Assembly (NCBI GenBank): GCA_001485605.1
Contig: FAON01000010.1
Coordinates: forward strand, 1-64,000
Direction of reading: 5' to 3'
Length of the DNA stretch: 64,000 nt
Source of the DNA: Candidatus Kryptobacter tengchongensis
GTDB taxonomy: Bacteria > Bacteroidota > Ignavibacteria > Kryptoniales > Kryptoniaceae
How positions within the stretch are numbered: the stretch's first letter is position 1; every line of letters begins with the position of its first letter. Below the pieces are notes generated by a model, which was not told where the DNA came from, did no database searches, and saw only the letters and a list, made by a program, of their open reading frames with translations. The translations under genes were made by a program, and so were the position numbers. Positions 17,193 through 27,400 of the stretch are shown piece after piece.

Positions 17193-18491
17193 ATGATTGA
17201 AAACCTTGACATATTTGAAGAGGTAAGAAAGAAAATAACAGATGTCAAAAAACGAATTGAGGAACTTGAGGGGGAAAAACATAGAAACCTTGAAATTATT
17301 CTCAATGTCGTCAAAGCGATAAATTCATCGCTAATTCTTAAAGAGGTTTTAAAAATAGTTCTTGATAATTTAATTTCGCTTGCAAAAGCCGATAAGGGTT
17401 GTTTATTTTTATCCAATGGGGGTGATAATTTAAAATGTGCTCTTGCAAGAAATTCAAAGGGAGAAACAATTGATGAAGAAGAAATTGCATATAGTAAAAG
17501 CATAGTTCAGGATGTGTATTCAAGTGGTGAGCCAATAGTTATTGAAGACATTGTCAATTATGGCGATTTCATGAAAAAGGAAAGCATCATTGCACTTAAT
17601 CTTAAAACAATAATCAGCGTCCCATTAAAGGTTGATGACCAGGTAATAGGCGTCGTTTATGTTGACAGCAATCGTGTTACAGGGATTCACAAGAATGAGA
17701 TACTTCAACTTTTTGAAATACTTGCGGGTCATGCTGCCATTGCAATACGAAATGCAAAACTCTATGAAAAACTTTCAAAGGCATATGCCGATCTTCAATC
17801 GGCGAACGAGGCTATGATAAAAGCCGAAAGGATGGCAACGCGTGGAGCACTTGCCTCCGAAATCGGGCACGAACTTTCAAACTATCTGACCATCATTTCA
17901 ATCAATGCCAAGCTTATCTCAAGAGAAATAGCAAGAATTTCTCAAGATGAAAAACTTAACAACTCGGTTTCCTCCCTACTTTTTGGAATTAACAAAATGA
18001 AATACTTCATTCGTGGCTTACTTGACAGTGCAGAAATGAAACCAAACAAGCAACCGTCTAACATAAATAATATCGTCAAAGAGACAATACAATTTGTTCA
18101 ACCGCTGTCAAGATATTCAACGGTGAAATTTATTGAAGAACTTGATCCCGAGATTCCGATAATTAACATTGATCCATTCCAGTTTCAGCAACTTTTGATT
18201 AATCTTTACAAAAATGCCACCGATGCAAGAAAAGATGCAACTATAATAACCAGAACATATTTTGACAGGGAATTTAACAGAATTGAGGTAAGGGTCGCTG
18301 ATAACGGTCCTGGAATCCCCCCAGAGGTTCGTGAGAAACTTTTTAATATAAATTTAACCACAAAACCAGATGGACATGGTTATGGTCTGATGATATGCAA
18401 AAAAATAGTTGAAAATCACAATGGGAAAATTGAAGTTATAAGCGAACTGGGCAATGGAACCGAATTTATAATTTCAATTCCAGCCGAATAG
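17193..18491 (+). CDS. GAF-domain sensor histidine kinase
   Basis: 432 residues, no transmembrane segment. A short coiled coil (KKITDVKKRIEELEGEKHRN) precedes a GAF domain at about 40-185. A helical dimerisation region follows with H-box ASEIGHELSNYL (His226), and an HATPase domain with N-box INLYKNATDA (about 340), DNGPGIP (about 370) and GHGYGL. It should sense a cytosolic ligand and autophosphorylate. No response regulator with a phosphoacceptor Asp is nearby; the activator at 12717 has lost its own. It lies between two terminators, so it is probably its own transcription unit. Confidence 0.92.
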   Translation: MIENLDIFEEVRKKITDVKKRIEELEGEKHRNLEIILNVVKAINSSLILKEVLKIVLDNLISLAKADKGCLFLSNGGDNLKCALARNSKGETIDEEEIAYSKSIVQDVYSSGEPIVIEDIVNYGDFMKKESIIALNLKTIISVPLKVDDQVIGVVYVDSNRVTGIHKNEILQLFEILAGHAAIAIRNAKLYEKLSKAYADLQSANEAMIKAERMATRGALASEIGHELSNYLTIISINAKLISREIARISQDEKLNNSVSSLLFGINKMKYFIRGLLDSAEMKPNKQPSNINNIVKETIQFVQPLSRYSTVKFIEELDPEIPIINIDPFQFQQLLINLYKNATDARKDATIITRTYFDREFNRIEVRVADNGPGIPPEVREKLFNINLTTKPDGHGYGLMICKKIVENHNGKIEVISELGNGTEFIISIPAE

Positions 18492-18524
18492 ATTTTTAAC
18501 AAAACTTTGGCGCTCGGGGACATT

Positions 18525-18553
18525 GGGGAGCCAAGTGCTCCCCTTTTTATTTT
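18525..18553 (+). terminator. Rho-independent terminator after the histidine kinase
   Basis: Stem GGGGAGC / GCTCCCC with loop CAAGT, followed by TTTTTATTTT. There is no T-run on the other strand, so it serves the + strand gene; its tail overlaps the last bases of the converging ftsE gene. Confidence 0.88.
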
Positions 18554-19206
18554 ATTTGAGCGAGATTATAATTTGATATTTGAAAAACTTTTGAATTGTC
18601 CACCATCCCAATGATTGAATAGTTATGGGTCGCCATAATAATTGATGTCCCACGAAGGTTAATTTTCTTCAACAGTTCAATTATCTCCGTAGATGTATCA
18701 GGATCAAGATTTCCCGTTGGCTCATCAGCAAGCAATAAGAATGGTTCGTTTACAATTGCTCTTGCTATCGCAACTCTCTGTTGCTCCCCTCCTGAAAGTT
18801 CATCGGGCATACTGTTCTTTTTGTGGCTTAATCCAACCTCTGCAAGTGCTGTTAAAACTTTTCTGTTAATTTCTTTCCTTCTTGCGCCCGTAACATAAAG
18901 AGCAAAAGCAACATTTTCAAAAACATTCCTATCATCAAGAAGTTTAAAATCCTGAAAGATTATTCCAAGTCGTCTTCTAAGATAGGGTATCTGCCTTTTT
19001 TTTATCCTCCTTGAATCAAAACTTCCAACTATAACCCTACCCCGATTTGGGAAAACATCCATATAAATTAACCGTAAAAGAGTGCTTTTACCTGAACCAG
19101 TTGGACCAGTGATGAAAACAAATTCACCATCGTTAACCTTAAAATTTAAATCCTTAAAAACAAGATTGTCGCCAAACCAAACAGATACATTTTGAAATTC
19201 AACCAT
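18547..19206 (-). CDS. ftsE: FtsE-type ABC transporter ATP-binding protein
   Basis: 219 residues, the usual length for FtsE. Walker A GPTGSGKST, Q-loop FQDF, signature LSGGEQQRVAIARA, Walker B LLLADEPTGNLD and the switch His in ATHN are all present. FtsE pairs with the membrane protein FtsX to control peptidoglycan hydrolases at division. No ftsX gene lies next to it here. It starts one base after the upstream methyltransferase's stop, so the three minus-strand genes form an operon. LolD/MacB-type ATPases are similar; FtsE fits best by size and the PYLRRRLGIIFQDFKLL region. Confidence 0.82.
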   Translation of the reverse strand: MVEFQNVSVWFGDNLVFKDLNFKVNDGEFVFITGPTGSGKSTLLRLIYMDVFPNRGRVIVGSFDSRRIKKRQIPYLRRRLGIIFQDFKLLDDRNVFENVAFALYVTGARRKEINRKVLTALAEVGLSHKKNSMPDELSGGEQQRVAIARAIVNEPFLLLADEPTGNLDPDTSTEIIELLKKINLRGTSIIMATHNYSIIGMVDNSKVFQISNYNLAQIK

Positions 19207-19207
19207 T

Positions 19208-19951
19208 TTAACTTTCCTTTTTCTTTAAAACAAAATGAACCCTTTCGGACCATTCGCTTCCTTTTATAAACGAAAATCCATCAAAACAACCAACAATTTC
19301 AAAAAAATCACTTCCTTTGACAACATCTTCAATCTCTGAAATTTTATAAATTCTCTGGACATGCTTTTCAAAATATACCACCCCATTTAACTCAATCTCA
19401 AACTCATTGATATGAACTCTTTCGCTTTTCAAATAATAACTTCGTCTTTTATACTTTACCTCCGAACACCACCCGTTAACATTCATCAGCGATGCATTTT
19501 GAACTGAATTATACTCCGTTGAGACATCAAATATAAAAATACCCCAATCATAAAGTAAATCCCAAGCGCTTTTAAAAAGCCCATGAAACTTTACAATATC
19601 GCTTAAATAATTCACACTATCATATAAACACAAAACGACATCATATTTCTCACCAATTTTAAAATCTGACATATCTCCAACAAACAACTTAACATCTTCC
19701 CCTCTAAGTTTCTCCCTCGCTTTATTTATCATCGCTTTGGAATAGTCCATCCCATCGGCGACAAATCCATGCTTTCTCAATAGAGCCAACATTGTTCCAG
19801 TTCCACATGCAAATTCAAAAATTTGTTCAGCGTTCGGACAAAACTTCTGGATCAATTTAATTACATATTTTGCCCACTTCTTATAAGGAACATCTCTCAT
19901 AACACAATCATAAATTTCGGCAAGCGCTGTGTATGGCTCGGTTTGAATCAT
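19208..19951 (-). CDS. Class I SAM-dependent methyltransferase
   Basis: 247 residues. Motif I is FEFACGTGTMLALL, followed by GMDYSKAMINKAREKL and YDVVLCLYDSVNYL. The substrate cannot be told from the sequence; a small molecule is likelier than DNA or RNA. Its start overlaps the stop of the upstream peptidase as ATGA (19948-19951), and its stop is one base before the ftsE start, indicating tight translational coupling. Confidence 0.87.
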   Translation of the reverse strand: MIQTEPYTALAEIYDCVMRDVPYKKWAKYVIKLIQKFCPNAEQIFEFACGTGTMLALLRKHGFVADGMDYSKAMINKAREKLRGEDVKLFVGDMSDFKIGEKYDVVLCLYDSVNYLSDIVKFHGLFKSAWDLLYDWGIFIFDVSTEYNSVQNASLMNVNGWCSEVKYKRRSYYLKSERVHINEFEIELNGVVYFEKHVQRIYKISEIEDVVKGSDFFEIVGCFDGFSFIKGSEWSERVHFVLKKKES

Positions 19952-21273
19952 TTTATCAATATAAGTTCTTTCTGGGGTGTGCTTAAAAATTCAGCACCTG
20001 ACTCAGTTATCAAAACATCTTCCTCAAGTCCAATTCTCATGTATCCATTTCTTTCTTTATTGTAAAGGTAAACAGATGGTTCAAGTGCAAAAACCTGTCC
20101 TGCCAACAATTTATAAAAAGGTTTCCTGCCATATCTATCCTTCCAGTTCGGACCAAGTATTGGACCAACTTCATGAGTTGAATATCCAATGACATGTCCA
20201 GTTGCGTGAGGATACTCTTCATAACCCGCTTGGATAATAACAGCCCTCGCAGAGCTATCAACTTCAAAACCAGTTGCTCCAGGTTTCATCTTTTTAAATC
20301 CCTCTTCAGTCGCCTTAACATTCGTTTCCCACATTTTCAAAATATAATCAGGTGGTTGCGTTTCACCTTCTCTTAAAACATAGGCTGTTCGTTGAATATC
20401 GGTGCAGTAACCGCTTAAATTAATTCCAAAGTCAACTGTTATCAAATCACCTCGCTGGATCACATAATCAGAAGGTTCAGAGTGACCGCGTGTTATTCCG
20501 GCATTTACACTTGGACAGCTTTCTGGCTCCCAAGATGGTTCAACTCCATAATCACGCATCAATCTTTTTATGTAATTTGCAACATCTCTCTCAGTAGTTT
20601 TGCCTGGTTTTATAACTTCATTGCTTAATGCTTTTGAAATTATCTCCTCGGTTATTTTAACAGCTTCTCTCATAATCTCAATTTCCTCTGGCAAAAGCTG
20701 GCTTCTGTAGGCTATTACAATATTTTCAGAAGAGACGAACCTTTTTGAAAATTTTTCACCAAGCGTGTTTTTAAGATATTCAAGCATGCTTGCCGAAAGA
20801 CCATCGGCTATTGGGGAATCTTCGGAGATATTAAGTGCGATTTTCCTTGGGTTTTTCTCTTCAACAATTTTTCTCAAATGTGGTGCAAGACCTTCTTTTT
20901 TATAAGAAATTATAGTGTCATAAATTCCCGATTTCTGGAGAGGATCAACATCGTAACTTGCACATATAGCAATTTTTCTAAGTGCATCACCTTCATTCAT
21001 AAATACAAGCGCTGTTTTTGCAACCGCTCTATCTGCTGATAAGTCCTTTGCAAGCGGATCAACCACATATTCACGGGTCAAAACAATCCACATATCAATA
21101 CCTTCATTCTTCATAGCTGGTAAAACAAACTTATCAAGTTTTGCCTTTTTGATTTCAAAAAATTTTTCCGCAGACATTCTTTTAATTTTTCTTGGCGCTT
21201 GATATGGTGTTTCCCTTACACAAGAGCTTATATTAAGAAGAGATACCAACAAAAGAATTAGGATTAGTTGCAT
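19948..21273 (-). CDS. M24 family metallopeptidase (Xaa-Pro aminopeptidase-like) lipoprotein
   Basis: About 441 residues from the ATG at 21273, which follows a GAGGA box; a longer reading to 21339 lacks support. The signal peptide ends in ISSC, a lipobox, so it is probably lipid-anchored. After a creatinase-like N-domain, the C-terminal pita-bread domain has all metal ligands: DFGINLSGYCTDIQRTAY (two Asp), HATGHVIGY (His), LEPSVYL (Glu) and GLEEDVLITESG (Glu). It should remove N-terminal residues next to proline from peptides outside the cytosol. First gene of a three-gene operon. Confidence 0.88.
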   Translation of the reverse strand: MQLILILLLVSLLNISSCVRETPYQAPRKIKRMSAEKFFEIKKAKLDKFVLPAMKNEGIDMWIVLTREYVVDPLAKDLSADRAVAKTALVFMNEGDALRKIAICASYDVDPLQKSGIYDTIISYKKEGLAPHLRKIVEEKNPRKIALNISEDSPIADGLSASMLEYLKNTLGEKFSKRFVSSENIVIAYRSQLLPEEIEIMREAVKITEEIISKALSNEVIKPGKTTERDVANYIKRLMRDYGVEPSWEPESCPSVNAGITRGHSEPSDYVIQRGDLITVDFGINLSGYCTDIQRTAYVLREGETQPPDYILKMWETNVKATEEGFKKMKPGATGFEVDSSARAVIIQAGYEEYPHATGHVIGYSTHEVGPILGPNWKDRYGRKPFYKLLAGQVFALEPSVYLYNKERNGYMRIGLEEDVLITESGAEFLSTPQKELILIK

Positions 21274-21455
21274 CGTTTTTCCTCTTTTACTTTTTGATAA
21301 AATTAGCAAATGTGGGTTAATTAAGCAATCTAAAAACATTCGCTCAATTTGAAATTAAATCTTAAAAATCTTATTTTTAAATAGTCAAAAACAAAACTAA
21401 AGTTGAGCATAGCCGATTGCTACGCTGTTAAACACAATCGCAGGTGAGTTATCAG

Positions 21456-24400
21456 ATGATTTCAAGAGTTTATGTTATTTTACTTACTGTATTTTTTCCT
21501 TATTTTTCCTACGCTGGCATTTCAAACCTTGCCTTTAATTTCTTCGCGAGGACAGATACAATTCCGTCAGATACAATTATTACGAAAACTGATTCCACAG
21601 AGATTGATTCAACAGCACGCGTAAAAATTTTCAATAAAAAATTTACACTCAAACCTTACATTCAATTAAATCGCCCTAAACCACACCCATTGCTTTTCAC
21701 CCCTCCAAATCTGGTAACGCGTGACATAAAAATTGATTCAACAGGTAAATTCGTTAAAATAACAGAAAAGATAGCGGGCTTTGAACATACTTTCCCGCTT
21801 ATTATACCTATTGAAAAATACATTCAACTCCGACTTGAAGAAAACAGAAGAAAATCGTGGATTGAACTTGCTCAAAGATACGAAAGGAAAGAAGAAAAGG
21901 ATGATATTGAAAAGCTTTTTGGAAGCATAACAAACATTCAGATACCTGTTCCGGCAAATCCGATTTTGAGCATATTTGGTCCACCTGTTATAAATCTTCA
22001 CATTTCCGGCGCTGTTGATATAACGGGGGCATGGCGAAATGAAAAAACCGAACAGCTTATAGTATCGCGACTTGGAAGCGTTAGAAACGAACCTGACTTC
22101 AATCAGCAGGTTCAAATAAATGTCGGTGGAACCATTGGTGATAAACTTAACATAACAGCTGATTGGAACACACAGAGACAATTTGAGTTTGAAAACCAGC
22201 TTAAAATAAAATACAAAGGTTATGATGACGAGGTAATTCAAAGCATTGAGGCAGGTAATGTTTCCCTTCAAACCCCGTCCTCTTTAATTGGAAGCAGTCA
22301 GGCGCTGTTTGGCATAAAGGCAAACTTACAACTTGGTCCATTAAAACTCACAACAATAGCAAGTCAGAAAAAAGGCGAGGCACAAGAAAGGGTTTTAACA
22401 GGTGGTGCTCAAACTCAGGAAACCAGGGTGTTTCTCTACCAATACTCTCAGAGACATTATTTCATTGATGAAAAATACATACAAACTTATGAACCCTATT
22501 ACCAGAACAGCCCCCCACTGAGAGTTGCCCCGGAACTTCAAGTTAAAGATATTGAGGTATGGATTTCACAACTTGAACGCCCCGAGCCAGGCTTGACAAG
22601 ATTCATTGTGGCGGATATAAACTTACCACCGATAACAAATAAAGCTTATTATGACAGTTTAAGAACACAGGTCCTTCAAAGCGATCCCGGGAGAATTGAA
22701 GTTGGGCTTTTTAGAAAACTTGAACCAGGCAAAGATTATACCATCAACCCAGATATTGGCGTCATCTCACTTAATATAGAGATCCAAGACAATCAAGCAC
22801 TTGCAGTTGCCTATAGAGTTGAAGGACCGACTCAAATTGCTGCTGACGATACGGTTTATGGAGATTTTATTAATTCTTTAACTGATACATCTGCAACGCT
22901 TGTTTTAAAACTTGTAAGACCCAGATCACCACAGCCATCTTTTAAAAAGGCATGGATATTACAGTTAAGAAACATCTACCCACTTGGTGGGGCAAGGAAT
23001 ATAAAAAAGGAAGGATTTGAACTAAAACTTCTCTACAAACCAAGCCCAGACCAAGAAGAAAGAGAAGATATTGATGGGATAAATCTTCTAAAAGCATTTG
23101 GATTTGATAAATTTACAGAAGATGGTTCCCCGGGCTCAGATAATAAATTTGATTTCTCTGACCAAACGATAAACCCAAGCCGAGGCGAAATTATTTTTCC
23201 GTTCCTAAAACCATTCAGCAAAGAAACATTGAAAAAAATCTTCGCAGATAAAAATGATGAATTCATAAACTCCATTTCCTATGATGATATTTACGATACG
23301 AATCAAGTTGCTGCGAGAAATAACACCGCAAAAGCTTCAAAATTTGTGATCTCAGCTAAATTAACAAGTGATGTGCAAGCAACATATAATCTTGGATTCA
23401 ATGTCGCAGAAGGAAGTGTGCAAGTTTATTTAAATGATAGACGCTTGGTTGAGGGCGTTGATTACAGGGTTGACTATATACTTGGTCAGTTGACAGTCAT
23501 AAATCGTGATGCTTTGCTTCCAGGAGCTAATCTGAAAATAAGATATGAAACAAATGATCTCTTCTCCTTTGCATCAAAGACTATACTTGGAGCTCGTGGA
23601 GATCTTGATATAAGCGAAAACACAAAACTTGGCTTCACACTTATGAATTACGCCCAGCAAAGTTTAAGTGATAAAGTAAGATTAGGTGAAGAGCCGATAA
23701 GCAACACCATGCTTGGGGTTGATTTTTCAACAAAACTTAATTCAAGAAGAATATCGGAAGCTTTCAACATATTCCCGGGCTATCAAGCAAAACAGGATGC
23801 TTCATTTTCACTGCGCGGGGAATCAGCGTTCATAATTGCCGATCCTAATACAAGAAAAAGCACAATCTCAGGTGACAACCGCGAAAGCGTTGTTTACCTT
23901 GACGACTTTGAAGGCTCAAAACGAATTATCTCTTTCAGTTTAATTTCAAGCCACTGGCATTTCTCAAGCCCTCCCGCCTTTATGCCCTTGCTTGGCGAAA
24001 CAAGAAAAGAAGAAATATCTGATACAATAAAAGTTCAAAGAAAAGGATACCTTGCCTGGTTTAACATCCCCCAATCGGTTCAAATTACCGAAGTATGGCC
24101 CCAAAAAAGAGTAGCTCAAGAAGAACAATTTATAACACCGCTTGATATTCAGTTTTTCCCAAAAAGTCATGGTCAGTATAACTACACCAGCAAATGGGAT
24201 TCAATCAAAAATTTTCCCCGCCAAAATTGGGCAGGAATGATGAGAGTTCTTCCCTATTTTTCAACAGATCTTACAACAGAAAATATAACTTACATTGAAA
24301 TCTGGTTCAAAATCATTGGAAACCCTGGACCAAATGCAAAAATGTTAATAAACCTTGGACAAATTTCAGAAGATGTGATACCAAATAGAAAACTTGATAC

Positions 24401-27400
24401 CGAAGATAAAAATGGGAATTACCGCCTTGACCCAGATGAAGATGTTGGGCTTGATGGAATGAGCGATGAAGAAGAAAAGGCAAAATACCCATGGCTTGGT
24501 GATGACCCAAGCCAAGATAACTTTAATTACTCCGATCCCTTAAAAAGAAACGGAACCGAAGGAAATAGAAATTTTTATCCCGAACCAGACCAAGAAGACC
24601 TTAACAGAAATCATATACTTGATCTTGTAAATAATTACTTTGAATATGAAGTTCCACTTGATACCGTGAATAACCCATACATTGCTGGTGGTGGTTCAAA
24701 TGGCTGGTATCAACTTAAAATACCTCTTTCATCATACACGCGAACGATAGGAAATCCAAGCTTTACACTTATTGAATTTGTAAGGGTTTGGTTTACTGGC
24801 TTTGAAAATGAGGCTATCATTAGAATAGCCGAATTTAACCTTGTTGGAAACTACTGGGAAGAACTTGTAAAGAATGACGAGATCTTTAAAGTTACAGTTG
24901 TAAGCATTGAAGATAATCCAGATTATACCCCACCTCCTGGCGTCCAGAGACCAAGAGATAGAACTAGACCAGATCAACAAATTGAGGGGAATGAACAATC
25001 ACTTGCTTTCATAATTAGAAATCTCCCTGATGATACACTTCGCCTTGCGATGAGAAGATTTCCACAACGCCTTGACCTTTTTAACTACAAAATTATGCGA
25101 CTTTTTGTCCACGGAGATAGAAGTTTCTATTTCCGAGACACGACAGATTATTCGGCCGAAATTTTCGTTTGGGTTGGAACAGACACATCAAATTATTACG
25201 AATATCGCCAACCTATATGGCCAGATTGGGATGCGAGAAACAACATTCAAATCATTTTTGAACAACTTACAGCTCTGAAACAAACAAGGGATTCAATAAA
25301 TCAACCCATCAAAAGAATATCCGTGCCAGATGGTCCACCTGGGGCAACATACTGGATCAAGGGAAATCCATCCTTAACGAATGTAACATTTATTGCAATT
25401 GGAGTTACAAATCCAAAGGGTAAAGGTCCAGGATTACTTTCCGGTGATGTTTGGGTAAATGAATTACGACTTTTAAAGGCGAATGATGCTCTCGGTTGGG
25501 CGTATAATTTATCTGCGCAGTTTAATGTGCCTGAACTTTTAAGTGTTAACTTTGGAATTGCACGAAGAAGCCCCGAATTCAGAGGACTTACAGATAGATT
25601 TGTGAATTCATCAACTCGTGTTTTATCAACGAATTGGTCACTCTCAACGAATTTAAATCTTGAAAAAATTCTGCCCACATTTTTAAGCTCATCTTTAAAA
25701 ATTCCATTTACATACTCAAGGGCTGAAAACATTGGGATTCCCAAATATATCCCCGGAAAGGACATACTTGCAAAAGAAGCAGCAAATCGCCTAAGACAAA
25801 CCACAATTGAAAACGGAGGAACCGAGGAAGAAGCAAATAGAAAAGCTGATAGTTTATTAACAGTTATTCAACAAGTGATGATATCAGAAACATGGGCTAT
25901 TCCATCTTTCAACTTTACTATTAATTCGCAAAAATGGTATGTCAGAGATGTAATCAATAAAATAAACCTCGGTTTTAACTTCAATCGCTCAAAATTCAGA
26001 GATATAAACACCGAAACAAGCAGTAAGTGGGGCTTTAACTTTCAGACAAGTTATTCAACAAGTATAAAACCGATAACTCTGAAACCTTTCAAGTCACTCT
26101 TCGCTGGAGTCCCATTACTTGATACATATAAAGATTGGGAAATTCAATTTACCCCGTCTTCATTTTCTGGAATGATGAGATTTGACAGGGCTCATGAAAA
26201 TAGAAAGTTCAGAACAAAGGCAACTTACGAACCAACAACCAGAGTTTTTAACGCACAAAGAGGTTTCTCATTTGATTGGAGGCTTTCAAACAATGGGTTA
26301 ATCAATCCATCCTTGAGATATCAAGTTGACATCGGAAGCAATCTCGTTCATCTTGAGACAGATTCGCTTGGGCAACAGAGAAGCACGAAAGAAATTCTTG
26401 ATGACATCTTCTTCAAAGACGGATTAATCAATTTCGGGAAAACATCAACCCTATCACAGCAAATAAGTATAGGGACAAATCCAAGGATACCTCCAATTTT
26501 GGGCTTGAATAAATACCTTAACGCAAATTTCAGCTACTCTTCAGCTTATAGATGGCAAAATAATTTTCAACAAAAAGAGCTTGGTAGAAGCGCGGGATAT
26601 TCAGCAAACTTAAACTTTGGCTTCTCGTTAAGATTGAAATCACTTGCTGATTCATGGTTTGGAGAAAAAGCAGAAGGCGGAGTTAAAGCACAAACTCAAA
26701 AAGATACATCTAAAAAGTCCGGGCTCTCGCTAAAAGATATTTTGAGTATACTCATAAAAAAACCTTTACTTGATTATGAAAATGTTCAGGTTACCTTTAC
26801 CCAAACGAACACAGCAATTAACACAGGTCTTTATGGCGGAAGACCCGGAATGGGAAATCTTTGGGCTTGGCTTCCTTTTATTGATGATAAAATTGAATAC
26901 GGTCCATCATTTTTATATCAGTTAGGTCTTGTATCCGATCCAAACGGCAAAATTCGGCTTTCGCCCAAGGGAGGCTTTCCATTTTTCGGGTTTGAGCAAA
27001 GTCCGGGATTAAGAGCTCCAAATGGAAACCTTGACGATAACTATTCCCAGAATAATAGAATTTCAATAACAACTTCCCGCTCCCTTTGGCAAGGCGCTTA
27101 CCTTGACTTAAGCTGGAATCTTGGATGGAGCTATCAAAGAAATCAAAGAATTGTTACAGATTCACTTGGGATTCCAAAAGTTACCTCCTTTACGAGCTCC
27201 GCTTCAGTTAGTCGTTCTTTCCTAACCTTACCACCTGTTTTCGTGTTCAGCGTTTTCAAAAGCGGAATTAAATCCGTAGCCTCAAAATACGCTGAACTTA
27301 AACTTGATCCCACAGATAAACGAACTGATGACGAGAAACTTGCACAAGCATTTGAGGAGGGTTTTGAGACATTGCCATTTTTAAGCAAACTCCTTGGCGG

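Noticed and set aside
21738-22271. Antisense frame of 177 codons inside sprA
   Set aside because: Composition and position are those of a shadow of the large coding frame.
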